From assembly GCA_031177735.1 (NCBI GenBank), contig JAPSKJ010000127.1, positions 1 through 6,371 of the forward strand: a DNA stretch of 6,371 nucleotides, read 5' to 3'. Within the stretch, counting starts at the first letter, position 1, and every line of letters begins with the position of its first letter. A program made the position numbers and the translations under genes. The stretch comes from Nocardioides sp. Lineage in GTDB: Bacteria > Actinomycetota > Actinomycetes > Propionibacteriales > Nocardioidaceae. The notes beneath the pieces are model-generated. The model did no database searches, was not told the DNA's origin, and saw only the letters and a list, made by a program, of their open reading frames with translations. Shown one piece after another: positions 1-5,822 of this stretch.

Positions 1-64
1 TGCCGGTCCCGAAGACCGACCGGGGGAAGCGGCGGTCGGCGGGGCGATCTCCCTGCTCGGTCAC
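1..64 (-). CDS. DUF202/YidH-family membrane protein, N-terminal fragment
   Basis: A leftward reading frame starts at GTG (64-62), overlaps the larB stop codon as GTGA, and stays open for 21 codons to the window edge. The visible N-terminus contains DRRFPRSVFGTG. From memory, this resembles the stretch just before the first membrane helix in actinobacterial DUF202 (YidH-like) small membrane proteins, where an RRxPRxVYGxG segment precedes the conserved PDPRFSLANERT block. That diagnostic block and the membrane helices would lie outside the window, so the family call rests on about a dozen residues. The function of DUF202 proteins is unknown. The 4-nt overlap suggests co-transcription and translational coupling with larB. 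It does not look like the start of LarC, the gene often found next to larB. It could be an unrelated protein with a similar basic start. Confidence 0.5.
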   Translation of the reverse strand, partial: MTEQGDRPADRRFPRSVFGTG

Positions 65-744
65 GACCGGTGCACCGCGCGGGCGACCCGCGCCGCGTGC
101 ACGCCAGCGCCGTAGCCGTTGTCGATGTTGACCACCACCACGCCGGGTGCGCAGGAGCTGAGCATCGCGTGCAGTGCGGCGGTGCCGCCGGCGCCCACGC
201 CGTACCCCGTGCTGGTCGGCACCGCCACCACCGGGGTGCCGGTCAAGCCGCCGACGACCGAGGGCAGGGCGCCCTCCATGCCGGCGACCACGATGAGGCA
301 GTCGGCCTGGTCGAGGCGGTCGGCGACCGCGAGCAGCCGGTGCAGGCCAGCGACGCCGACGTCGTCGATGCGTTCGACGCCAGCGCCGTGGACGCGGGCG
401 GTGAGCGCGGCCTCCGCCGCGACGGGCCCGTCGGAAGTGCCCGCGGCCAGCACCAGCACCCGGCCCACGGGGGGAGGGAGCGTCCCGAGCACCGCGGTCC
501 GGGTCCGGAGGTCGACCTCGGCGGCCGGGAGCTCGGCGCGCACGGCAGCCAGTGCGGCGTCGTCGAGGCGGGTCGCCAGCACCGCGCGGTCCGGGTCGTG
601 GCGGTGCAGCTCGGCCAGCGCGGTGACCACCTGCTCCGGGGTCTTGCCCGGGCCGTAGATCACCTCCGGGTCGCCGGTGCGCCGGCGCCGGTCGAGGTCG
701 AGCCGGGCCCACCCGAGGTCGGCGACGGGGGCCTCGTCAGGCAT
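61..744 (-). CDS. larB: LarB, pyridinium-3,5-biscarboxylate mononucleotide synthase (nickel-pincer cofactor biosynthesis)
   Basis: Known for the family: LarB carboxylates the pyridinium ring of nicotinic acid adenine dinucleotide with CO2 and cleaves off AMP. The product is the biscarboxylate mononucleotide that LarE (sulfur transfer) and LarC (nickel insertion) turn into the pincer cofactor of LarA. Seen here: a 227-residue cytosolic protein with the whole LarB/AIR-carboxylase-like pattern. This comprises YGPGKTPEQ at 30-38, AGTSDGPVAAEA at 101-112, VAGMEGALPSVVGGL at 153-167, PTSTGYG at 176-182 and NIDNGYGAG at 206-214. Length is within the usual range. The ATG at 744-742 was chosen because it gives a family-like N-terminus; an upstream in-frame ATG at 867 would add 41 proline/arginine-rich residues that are only the shadow of larA. 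It overlaps the larA stop by 8 nt (ATGCCTGA), implying translational coupling. Purine-pathway PurE is the main look-alike, but the GMEGALPSVVGGL and NIDNGYGAG blocks favour LarB. Confidence 0.93.
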   Translation of the reverse strand: MPDEAPVADLGWARLDLDRRRRTGDPEVIYGPGKTPEQVVTALAELHRHDPDRAVLATRLDDAALAAVRAELPAAEVDLRTRTAVLGTLPPPVGRVLVLAAGTSDGPVAAEAALTARVHGAGVERIDDVGVAGLHRLLAVADRLDQADCLIVVAGMEGALPSVVGGLTGTPVVAVPTSTGYGVGAGGTAALHAMLSSCAPGVVVVNIDNGYGAGVHAARVARAVHRS

Positions 745-2155
745 CGGTGGCGGTGAGGTGGAAGGCCGGGCTGGACAGGCGGGGCACGGCCAGGACCCGC
801 GGCGAGCGGCCCAGGATCGCGGTGGCCTCGGCGAGCGCCTCCTCGACCGTCGCGGTGGTGCGAGCACCCATGCCGCGGGCCAAGCCCGGCCGACGGGCGC
901 CCGCCACGTAGATCGCGGTGGAGTGCTCGCGGGCGATGCCGCCCATGTAGATCATCGAGAAGGCGTGGAAGGGGTGGTAGCCGAACTGGTGGCGGTAGCG
1001 GTAGACCCACTCGGGATCGGTCGCCAGGTCCTCCTGGTGCTCGCGCATGTCGGCCGGGTGCTGGCACAGCTGGAGCCGGTCGTAGGCAGCGCGGTAGGGC
1101 GGGAACTCGGTGTCGTTGAACCAGCCGTCGCACACCGCTGCGGCGATGACGACCGGCTTCTCGACCAGCGCCTTCTTGGCCCGCACGATGCTCGCCCCGA
1201 TCGCCTGCATCATCAGGATCGGGTTGGAGCCCATGCCGGCTCCGTAATGGAAGTTGCGGGGGATCCCGATGACCAGCACGTCGGCGGGCGGTCCGGGCAG
1301 CTGCAGGTCGGTGCGGGCGGTCGCCAGCGGCCACGCGGCCTGCTCGACGTCGGGGATGCGGCCGGCGTACACCCCGAGCTGGCGTGACCGGCTGTCGAGC
1401 ACGGCGTCGACCGCGAAGAACGGCTGGGGCGCCGCGCCCTCCATCGCCTGCCCGATGGCGCGCAGCTGGTCGCGGAACCGGCTCTTGGTCGAGGCCGGCA
1501 CGAAGTCCTGGCGGTAGAGGCTGCGCGGAGCGTGGTGGGAGGCGATGCTGCGCCACGAGGTGAGGCCGGTGCTGGGCATCTTGTAGCCGCCGCTGAAGCC
1601 GCCGTAGGGATTGCCCGCGGAGTGGCCGACCATGATGGAGAGGTCGGCACGCTGCAGGGCGGCGTTCATCGCGACCGGGTCGCCGAGCTCGGAGGCGCCG
1701 AGGTCGACCATGTTCTGCGGGTCCTCGGCGTCGTGGTTGACCAGGTTGGCCGCGGGCACGCCGTCGACGACGTCGCGGCCGAGGTAGTCGACGAACTCCT
1801 CGTGGCGGTTCTTGCGGTGCAGGCCGATCGCACAGACCAGACGGACGTCCTCGCGTCGTACGCCGGCCTTGTCCAGCTGCTCCAGCAGCAGGGGGATGAC
1901 CACCTTGCGGTGCGCCGTCTCGTGGGTGCCGCCCTTGACCCGGTCGGGGAACGCGATGGTCACGGTGCTGCCCGGTCCCACGAGTCCCGGGATCGGATCG
2001 GTGCCCAGCGGCTCCTCGAGCGCCGCCCGCGTCGCGGCGACCGGGTCCGCCAGGGGAGGCGGCTCGTGGGTGGCGGTCTCGGGTCGCACGACGACGGTGT
2101 CGTCGGGCAGCTCCGCGGTCACGTGTCCGTCGCCGTACTCCAGCTCGACCTGCAT
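737..2155 (-). CDS. larA: LarA-family nickel-dependent 2-hydroxyacid racemase/epimerase homologue
   Basis: LarA enzymes interconvert stereoisomers of 2-hydroxyacids by hydride transfer to a nickel-pincer nucleotide bound covalently to a lysine. This 472-residue protein is somewhat longer than Lactobacillus plantarum LarA. Aligning by eye with that enzyme (numbers from memory) gives H113 for H108 (AIGLHRK), H178 for H174 (MVGHSAG), K192 for the cofactor-binding K184 (GGFSGGYK) and H208 for the nickel ligand H200. The spacing K192-H208 is 16, as in LarA. Differences: the H178-K192 interval is 14 instead of 10, the DxxR motif reads DRVK (D71-K74), and the YQxxK substrate-side motif appears as MQAIG (Q317, with G320 in place of K298). 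Cofactor binding is therefore likely intact, while the substrate is probably not lactate. The ATG at 2155-2153 is preceded by GAGAGG seven bases upstream. It is the first gene of the leftward operon, overlaps larB by 8 nt, and is likely controlled by the palindrome upstream. Confidence 0.88.
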   Translation of the reverse strand: MQVELEYGDGHVTAELPDDTVVVRPETATHEPPPLADPVAATRAALEEPLGTDPIPGLVGPGSTVTIAFPDRVKGGTHETAHRKVVIPLLLEQLDKAGVRREDVRLVCAIGLHRKNRHEEFVDYLGRDVVDGVPAANLVNHDAEDPQNMVDLGASELGDPVAMNAALQRADLSIMVGHSAGNPYGGFSGGYKMPSTGLTSWRSIASHHAPRSLYRQDFVPASTKSRFRDQLRAIGQAMEGAAPQPFFAVDAVLDSRSRQLGVYAGRIPDVEQAAWPLATARTDLQLPGPPADVLVIGIPRNFHYGAGMGSNPILMMQAIGASIVRAKKALVEKPVVIAAAVCDGWFNDTEFPPYRAAYDRLQLCQHPADMREHQEDLATDPEWVYRYRHQFGYHPFHAFSMIYMGGIAREHSTAIYVAGARRPGLARGMGARTTATVEEALAEATAILGRSPRVLAVPRLSSPAFHLTATDA

Positions 2156-2187
2156 GGACCCGCCTCTCAGTGGTGGTTGCGCGATTA

Positions 2188-2205
2188 CACATTACATGTA
2201 ATGTG
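2188..2205. promoter_or_regulatory. 18-bp perfect palindrome, probable GntR operator
   Basis: CACATTACATGTAATGTG reads identically on both strands over all 18 positions; the next pair out (A2187/A2206) breaks the symmetry. The half-site ATTACA occurs a third time directly adjacent at 2184-2189, one base before the left half of the palindrome. A short AT-rich palindrome in a divergent promoter is typical of a dimeric GntR/FCD operator, and the rightward operon encodes such a regulator. It overlaps the proposed -10 of the larA promoter, which would suit repression of the leftward genes. The identity of the bound protein is inferred. Confidence 0.75.
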
Positions 2206-2216
2206 ACGGCTGTCAC
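2189..2216 (-). promoter_or_regulatory. Candidate sigma-70/SigA-type promoter for larA-larB
   Basis: Reading leftward, GTGACA (complement of 2211-2216) resembles the -35 TTGACA. After a 16-base spacer, TAATGT (complement of 2189-2194) fits a -10 of TANNNT form. Transcription would start near 2182, leaving a leader of roughly 27 bases before the larA ATG with its GAGAGG ribosome binding site. The -10 lies within the 18-bp palindrome, and the -35 overlaps the CRP-like site. Assigned by eye only. Confidence 0.45.
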
Positions 2217-2217
2217 G
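2202..2217. promoter_or_regulatory. CRP/GlxR-like binding site
   Basis: TGTGA-CGGCTG-TCACG matches nine of the ten conserved positions of the cAMP-receptor-protein type consensus TGTGA-N6-TCACA, which actinobacterial Crp/GlxR proteins also recognise. It includes a perfect GTGAC-N4-GTCAC inverted repeat (2203-2216). It abuts and partly overlaps the 18-bp palindrome and covers the proposed -35 of the larA promoter. It would therefore repress the leftward genes if occupied, and it could activate rightward transcription from upstream. The match is strong but short, and no binding data are available. Confidence 0.55.
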
Positions 2218-2233
2218 CTCCGGACAGTCGCTC

Positions 2234-2264
2234 GCTAGATCTGGTGTAAGTCTACTTGCTAGAT
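2234..2264 (+). repeat. Direct repeat GCTAGAT, two copies 24 bp apart
   Basis: GCTAGAT occurs at 2234-2240 and 2258-2264. Between them lies an interrupted inverted repeat, AAGT-CT-ACTT (2248-2257). The start-to-start distance of 24 bp is close to two helical turns plus a few bases. This sits where the rightward promoter should be, so the copies could be activator half-sites, but they are short and could be chance. Confidence 0.35.
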
Positions 2265-2318
2265 AGTGTTTACTTCTGCCGAGTGTGAGCCGCCGCCGTC
2301 CCTCGAAAGGCAGGTCCC

Positions 2319-3086
2319 ATGTCGCGACTGCTCGGCCGTGCGCTCTGGTCGCTCGGGGGCTTCGCGCTCTTCCTCGTGCTCTGGTACGCGGTGGCGCTCG
2401 CCGGTGTGTTCCCGCCCGGGCAGCTGCCCCGGCCCGACGAGATCCTGTCGACGCTCGTCGAGCGCTTCCGCGATCGCGGACTGCTCCTCGACGTCCGGCT
2501 GAGCGTGCTGCGCGTGCTGATCGGGGTGGCGGTCGGGTGCGCCCTGGCGCTGCCGGTCGGCTTCCTGCTGGCGTGGTACCGCCCGCTGCGGCTGATGTTC
2601 GACCCGCTGATCAGCTTCTTCCGCGCCCTGCCGCCGATCGCGCTGATCCCGCTGGTGATCGTCTACCTCGGCATCGGCGAGCAGGCCCGGCTCTCGATCC
2701 TGATCTACGCCGCGTTCTTCTCCTCCGTCGTGGTGATCTACGAGGGCATCGCGGCCACCGACGAGATCTACATCCGCGCCGCGCGCTCCATGGGCGCCTC
2801 CCAGCTGGAGCTCTTCACCCGGGTCGTGGTGCCGCTCGCGGTGCCGCAGGTGCTGGTCGGCGTCCGCGTCGCGCTCGGCGTGTGCTGGGCCACGCTGGTC
2901 GCCGCAGAGCTCATCGCGGCCCAACGCGGACTGGGCGCGACGATCCAGGACGCGGCGGGCTTCTTCCAGATCGAGATGGTGTACGGCGGCGTCGTGCTCA
3001 TCGGCCTCAGCGCACTGGTCATGGACCGGCTGCTGGCGCTGGTGATGAAACGGGCCGTGCGGTGGCAGGAGAGGGTGGGCGGCTGA
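2319..3086 (+). CDS. ABC transporter permease, nitrate/sulfonate/taurine (SsuC/TauC) class
   Basis: This is the membrane channel of an importer that moves a small solute delivered by the lipoprotein encoded two genes downstream. The 255-residue protein has about six hydrophobic segments (roughly 9-30, 62-87, 97-119, 125-143, 183-205 and 220-242). The ATPase-docking EAA loop lies at about 145-180 (IRAARSMGASQLELF, then VVVPLAVPQVLVG), with the conserved glycine at G159. The FRALPPIALIPLVIVYLGIG segment (101-120) is characteristic of the SsuC/TauC branch. Length is typical. The ATG at 2319 is supported by AAAGG at 2306-2310, eight bases upstream. It is the first gene of the rightward operon, and its TGA overlaps the ATPase ATG by one base (TGATG). 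The substrate cannot be read from the permease: related systems carry taurine, alkanesulfonates, nitrate, thiamine precursors or aromatic acids. Confidence 0.92.
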   Translation: MSRLLGRALWSLGGFALFLVLWYAVALAGVFPPGQLPRPDEILSTLVERFRDRGLLLDVRLSVLRVLIGVAVGCALALPVGFLLAWYRPLRLMFDPLISFFRALPPIALIPLVIVYLGIGEQARLSILIYAAFFSSVVVIYEGIAATDEIYIRAARSMGASQLELFTRVVVPLAVPQVLVGVRVALGVCWATLVAAELIAAQRGLGATIQDAAGFFQIEMVYGGVVLIGLSALVMDRLLALVMKRAVRWQERVGG

Positions 3087-3883
3087 TGGCCGGCACGAAG
3101 ATCGAGTTCGACGACATCAGGATCGGCTTCGGCAAGGGGAGCGACCGCAAGGAGGTCCTCGACGGGGTCAGCTTCTCCATCGAGGACGGCGAGTTCGTCA
3201 GCGTGCTGGGCCCCAGCGGGTGCGGCAAGTCGACGCTGCTCACCATGGCGGCCGGCTTCCTCAAGCCCGACTCCGGCCGGCTGGTCGTCGACGGCAAGCC
3301 GGTCACCGGCCCCGACCGCGACCGCGGCGTGGTGTTCCAGCAGTACGCGATCTTCCCCTGGATGAGCGTGCGCAAGAACATCGCCTTCGGGCTCACCCTG
3401 CGCGCCAACCGGCGCAGCCGGTCCGAGATCGACGCGTCGGTCGACCGCTACATCGAGCTGATGGGCCTCGGCGGGTTCGAGAACGCCCTGCCCAAGCAGC
3501 TCTCCGGCGGCATGCGCCAGCGCGTCGCGATCGCGCGGGCCTACGCCACCGACCCGAGCGTCCTGCTGATGGACGAGCCGTTCGGCGCCCTGGACGCGCA
3601 GACGCGCGGCTTCATGCAGGAGCTGCTGCACGACGCCAACCAGGAGGAGCGGCGTACGGCCATGTTCATCACCCACTCGGTGGAGGAGGCGATCTTCCTC
3701 AGCCACCGCGTCGTCGTCCTGACCGGACGGCCGACCACGGTCCACGAGGTCGTGGACGTGCCCGTCCCGATGCCACGCACGGCCGAGTCGCGCACGTCGT
3801 CCCAGTTCATCGAGCTACGCCGACACCTGGAGGAAGTAATGCGAAGCATGACCACGTTCACGGCCGCCGGAGCCCCCCAGTGA
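3086..3883 (+). CDS. ABC transporter ATP-binding protein, nitrate/sulfonate/taurine (SsuB/TauB) class
   Basis: This is the cytoplasmic ATPase that powers the importer. The 265-residue protein carries every expected motif in order. These are Walker A GPSGCGKST (42-50), Q-loop VVFQQYAIFPW (82-92), signature LSGGMRQR (139-146), Walker B VLLMDEP (159-165), D-loop ALD (168-170) and the switch histidine H197 in FITHSVEEA. The RGVVFQQYAIFPWMSV stretch is typical of the SsuB/TauB/NrtD group. The ATG at 3086 shares its A with the permease stop, and AGGAGAGGG (3067-3075) lies ten bases upstream. The C-terminus (about 232-265) is a short charged helix followed by a low-complexity tail, with no extra regulatory domain. 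Its stop codon overlaps the GTG start of the binding protein by four bases. The catalytic set is complete, so it should be functional. Confidence 0.95.
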   Translation: MAGTKIEFDDIRIGFGKGSDRKEVLDGVSFSIEDGEFVSVLGPSGCGKSTLLTMAAGFLKPDSGRLVVDGKPVTGPDRDRGVVFQQYAIFPWMSVRKNIAFGLTLRANRRSRSEIDASVDRYIELMGLGGFENALPKQLSGGMRQRVAIARAYATDPSVLLMDEPFGALDAQTRGFMQELLHDANQEERRTAMFITHSVEEAIFLSHRVVVLTGRPTTVHEVVDVPVPMPRTAESRTSSQFIELRRHLEEVMRSMTTFTAAGAPQ

Positions 3884-4902
3884 AGGCGCGGCTGGCCGCG
3901 GTCGCGGCGGGGGCACTGCTGCTGACCGGGTGCGGCGCCCTCGACGAGAGCGGCGGCACCGACACCGAGGCGCCCGAGGGCGCCACCACCGTCAAGGTGG
4001 GCTACCTGCACACCGTCGCGGTGGACAACAAGCTGCACTACGGCCTGGCCGAGGGCCACTGGGCCGACGCCGACCTCGACATCGAGGCCACGCAGTTCGA
4101 CACCGGCATCGCGGTCTCGCAGGCCCTGGTCAGCGGCGACATCGACGTGGCCATCATGGGCGGCGTCACCTCCAACTTCCCGGCCCAGGGCCAGGGCCAG
4201 ATCTTCATGATCAACTCGGTGGAGACCGCCACCGCGCGCCTCTACGTGCAGGGTGACTCCGACATCCAGAGCGTCGCCGACCTGCCCGGGCACACCCTGG
4301 TGACCACCGAGGGCACCACGGCCGACATCTTCCTGCACGCCGCGATGAAGAAGGCCGGCATCGCCCGCGACACCGTCAACGTCGTCAACGCCGCGATGCC
4401 CGACGCCGTGCAGGCCTTCGTCTCCGGCTCCGCCGACGCGATCGCGCTGTGGGTGCCCTTCGACCTGCGGGTCGCCGAGGGCGCCCCGGACGCGCGCGAG
4501 ATCGACGACGCCGGCAACTACCCGGAGGCCACGGTCGCCGACGGCTGGATCGCCAACAACGACTGGTTCGAGGACAACCGCGACGTCGCCAAGCAGATCG
4601 CGAGCGCGTGGCTCGACATCAACGAGGACTACCAGGCCGATCCCGAAGCCGCGCTGGAGATCGTGCACGCGACGGCGTACGAGGACCAGGCGACGCTGGA
4701 GGACCTCCAGCACCAGGTGGAGTACATGGAGGACTACTCCAACGAGGAGTGGGTGGAGAAGTACGAGAGCGGCGAGCTGCTGGACATCGTCGGCACCGCC
4801 GAGCAGGCGTTCGTCGAGCTGGGCGGCCTGCCGCAGTACGTCGAGCCGGAGACGTTCTTCGACACCTCGATCTTCCTCGAGGCCGCCGAGGAGCGGGAGT
4901 GA
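3880..4902 (+). CDS. ABC transporter substrate-binding lipoprotein (NMT1/SsuA-like)
   Basis: This is the extracytoplasmic, membrane-anchored receptor of the importer. The 340-residue protein starts with a basic-hydrophobic signal peptide (MKARLAAVAAGALLLTGC) and a lipobox LLTGC that puts the lipidated cysteine at C18. An acidic linker follows (21-35). The mature part has the periplasmic-binding fold pattern of the nitrate/taurine/NMT1 group: VKVGYLHTVAVDN (38-50), the GDIDVAIMGG segment (86-95), DLPGHTLVTTEGTTADIFLHAAM (134-156) and SGSADAIALWVPFD (182-195). The GTG at 3880 overlaps the ATPase TGA as GTGA and has GGAG (3869-3872) seven bases upstream. No other start would retain the signal peptide. 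The C-terminal third (about 247-340) is strikingly acidic. The ligand is not identifiable from sequence; a small anion such as a sulfonate or hydroxycarboxylate would fit the family and neighbours, but this is inference. Confidence 0.9.
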   Translation: MKARLAAVAAGALLLTGCGALDESGGTDTEAPEGATTVKVGYLHTVAVDNKLHYGLAEGHWADADLDIEATQFDTGIAVSQALVSGDIDVAIMGGVTSNFPAQGQGQIFMINSVETATARLYVQGDSDIQSVADLPGHTLVTTEGTTADIFLHAAMKKAGIARDTVNVVNAAMPDAVQAFVSGSADAIALWVPFDLRVAEGAPDAREIDDAGNYPEATVADGWIANNDWFEDNRDVAKQIASAWLDINEDYQADPEAALEIVHATAYEDQATLEDLQHQVEYMEDYSNEEWVEKYESGELLDIVGTAEQAFVELGGLPQYVEPETFFDTSIFLEAAEERE

Positions 4903-5822
4903 CGCCTGTCGACCCTGTCGACCCGGGGAGCGCGGCGAGCTCCCCGGACACGGTCGGGGTGGTCGGGCTCGGGGCCATGGGCCTCGGGCTCGCCACCCGG
5001 CTGGCGGCGGCGGGCACGCCGCTGCAGGCGTACGACGCCAGCCCCGCCGCCCGCGACCGGGCCCGTGCAGCGGGGCTGGACGTGGTGGGCGGCGTGGCCG
5101 AGCTGGCCGGTTGCGCCACGGTCGTGCTCTCGCTGCCCAGCCCCGCCGTGGTGCGGGCCGTGGTCACCGAGCTCGCCGGGGCCGGTGCGCCCACCGTGCT
5201 CGACACCAGCACCATCGACCCCGGCACGGCCCGCGACCTCTCGACGCTGCTGGAGTCGGTGGGCGGCCGCTACGCCGACTGCCCGATCCTGGGCCGGCCG
5301 GCCTCGATCGGCGCCTGGACCTTCCCCGTGGGCGGGGACGCCGAGGTGGTGGCGCGCGCCGAGCGGGTGCTCGCTCCGGTGGCCAAGCGCGTGGTCGGCG
5401 TCGGGCCGGTGGGCACCGCCTCGACCACCAAGCTGCTCAACAACCTCATGCTCGGCACCATCAACGCGGTCACCGCCGAGCTCCTCGTCCTGGCCGAGGC
5501 GGCCGGGCTCGACCCCGGCACCTGGGTCGACGTCGTGGTCGACTCCGGCGCGGCCTCGGTGAGCCCGCTGTTCCGCGACGTGGCGGCCCGCGCCGTCGAC
5601 GGCGACTTCGAGCCGACCTTTACGGTGCGTCTCATGCACAAGGACAACGCGCTGGCCCTCGCGCTGGCCGACGAGCTGGCGGTGCCGATGCCGACCGGTC
5701 GCGCGGCCCACCTGCTCAACGTCATGGCCCTGGCGGCCGGCCACGGCGAGGAGGACTCCATCGCCGTGCTCAAGCCGCTGGAGCAGGTCACCGGACACCG
5801 GGCGAGACGACATGCCGACTGA
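4899..5822 (+). CDS. NAD(P)-dependent beta-hydroxyacid dehydrogenase (3-hydroxyisobutyrate dehydrogenase family)
   Basis: Family members interconvert beta-hydroxyacids and semialdehydes, for example 3-hydroxyisobutyrate, tartronate semialdehyde/glycerate or sulfolactaldehyde. The 307-residue protein has the N-terminal Rossmann motif VGLGAMG (22-28), DTSTIDPGTARDL (102-114), the catalytic lysine K178 in TKLLNN (177-182) and the helical domain motif HKDNALALA (247-255). Asp46 at the end of the second strand (AYDAS) suggests NAD over NADP. The usual substrate-loop motif DxPVSGG reads DCPILGR (127-133), placing an arginine in the pocket region and removing the usual serine, so specificity probably differs from HIBADH or tartronate semialdehyde reductase. 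The GTG at 4899 overlaps the previous stop (GTGA) and has GAGGAG at 4888-4893. The N-terminal PVDPVD comes from a 9-bp tandem duplication. It probably acts downstream of uptake and LarA-type inversion; the substrate is unknown. Confidence 0.9.
   Translation: MTPVDPVDPGSAASSPDTVGVVGLGAMGLGLATRLAAAGTPLQAYDASPAARDRARAAGLDVVGGVAELAGCATVVLSLPSPAVVRAVVTELAGAGAPTVLDTSTIDPGTARDLSTLLESVGGRYADCPILGRPASIGAWTFPVGGDAEVVARAERVLAPVAKRVVGVGPVGTASTTKLLNNLMLGTINAVTAELLVLAEAAGLDPGTWVDVVVDSGAASVSPLFRDVAARAVDGDFEPTFTVRLMHKDNALALALADELAVPMPTGRAAHLLNVMALAAGHGEEDSIAVLKPLEQVTGHRARRHAD
4905..4922 (+). repeat. Tandem 9-bp duplication in the dehydrogenase N-terminus
   Basis: CCTGTCGAC occurs twice in immediate succession (4905-4913 and 4914-4922). 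It is out of step with codon boundaries but in a length divisible by three, so it encodes PVDPVD near the protein start without shifting the frame. It lies in the non-conserved leader before the Rossmann fold and is probably a neutral replication-slippage product. Confidence 0.7.

Larger units (their letters stand above)
2156..2318. promoter_or_regulatory. Divergent intergenic control region
   Basis: This 163-bp gap separates the starts of larA (leftward) and the permease gene (rightward) and is the only non-coding stretch in the window. Its middle (about 2180-2275) is much richer in A and T than the surrounding genes. It contains an 18-bp palindrome, a CRP/GlxR-like site, a leftward promoter candidate and a pair of GCTAGAT repeats. 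The rightward promoter is not clear: TAGATA (2260-2265) and TAGTGT (2264-2269) fit a TANNNT-type -10, but neither has a convincing -35 at normal spacing, so that promoter may depend on an activator. The ribosome binding sites at the two ends are GAGAGG for larA and AAAGG (2306-2310) for the permease gene. Confidence 0.85.

Noticed and set aside
1..64. Start of larC downstream of larB
   Set aside because: The visible residues lack the early acidic/histidine metal-binding pattern and the start expected of LarC; they fit a DUF202-like start better.
660..2216. Long arginine/proline-rich open frames overlapping larA and larB on both strands (up to about 518 codons)
   Set aside because: High GC removes stop codons from alternative frames. 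These translations are low-complexity R/P/G/A-rich and match no family, while the larA and larB frames carry full motif sets.
2237..2242. AGATCT palindrome as an operator
   Set aside because: Six bases only, symmetry ends immediately outside, and a palindrome this short is expected by chance in an intergenic region.
2285..3883. A single 532-codon frame running from the permease region through the ATPase
   Set aside because: Upstream of 3086 it is an arginine-rich out-of-frame reading of the permease gene. The ATPase proper starts at 3086 with a good ribosome binding site and a family-typical N-terminus. It is not a fusion.
3220..4902. A 560-codon frame ending with the binding protein, as if it had a long N-terminal extension
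   Set aside because: The first 220 codons are a shadow of the ATPase gene. The GTG at 3880 gives a clean lipoprotein signal peptide.
2319..4902. Specific naming of the importer as taurine, sulfonate or nitrate transporter
   Set aside because: All three components belong to a branch with many substrates, and no diagnostic binding residues can be read by eye, so only the class is given.
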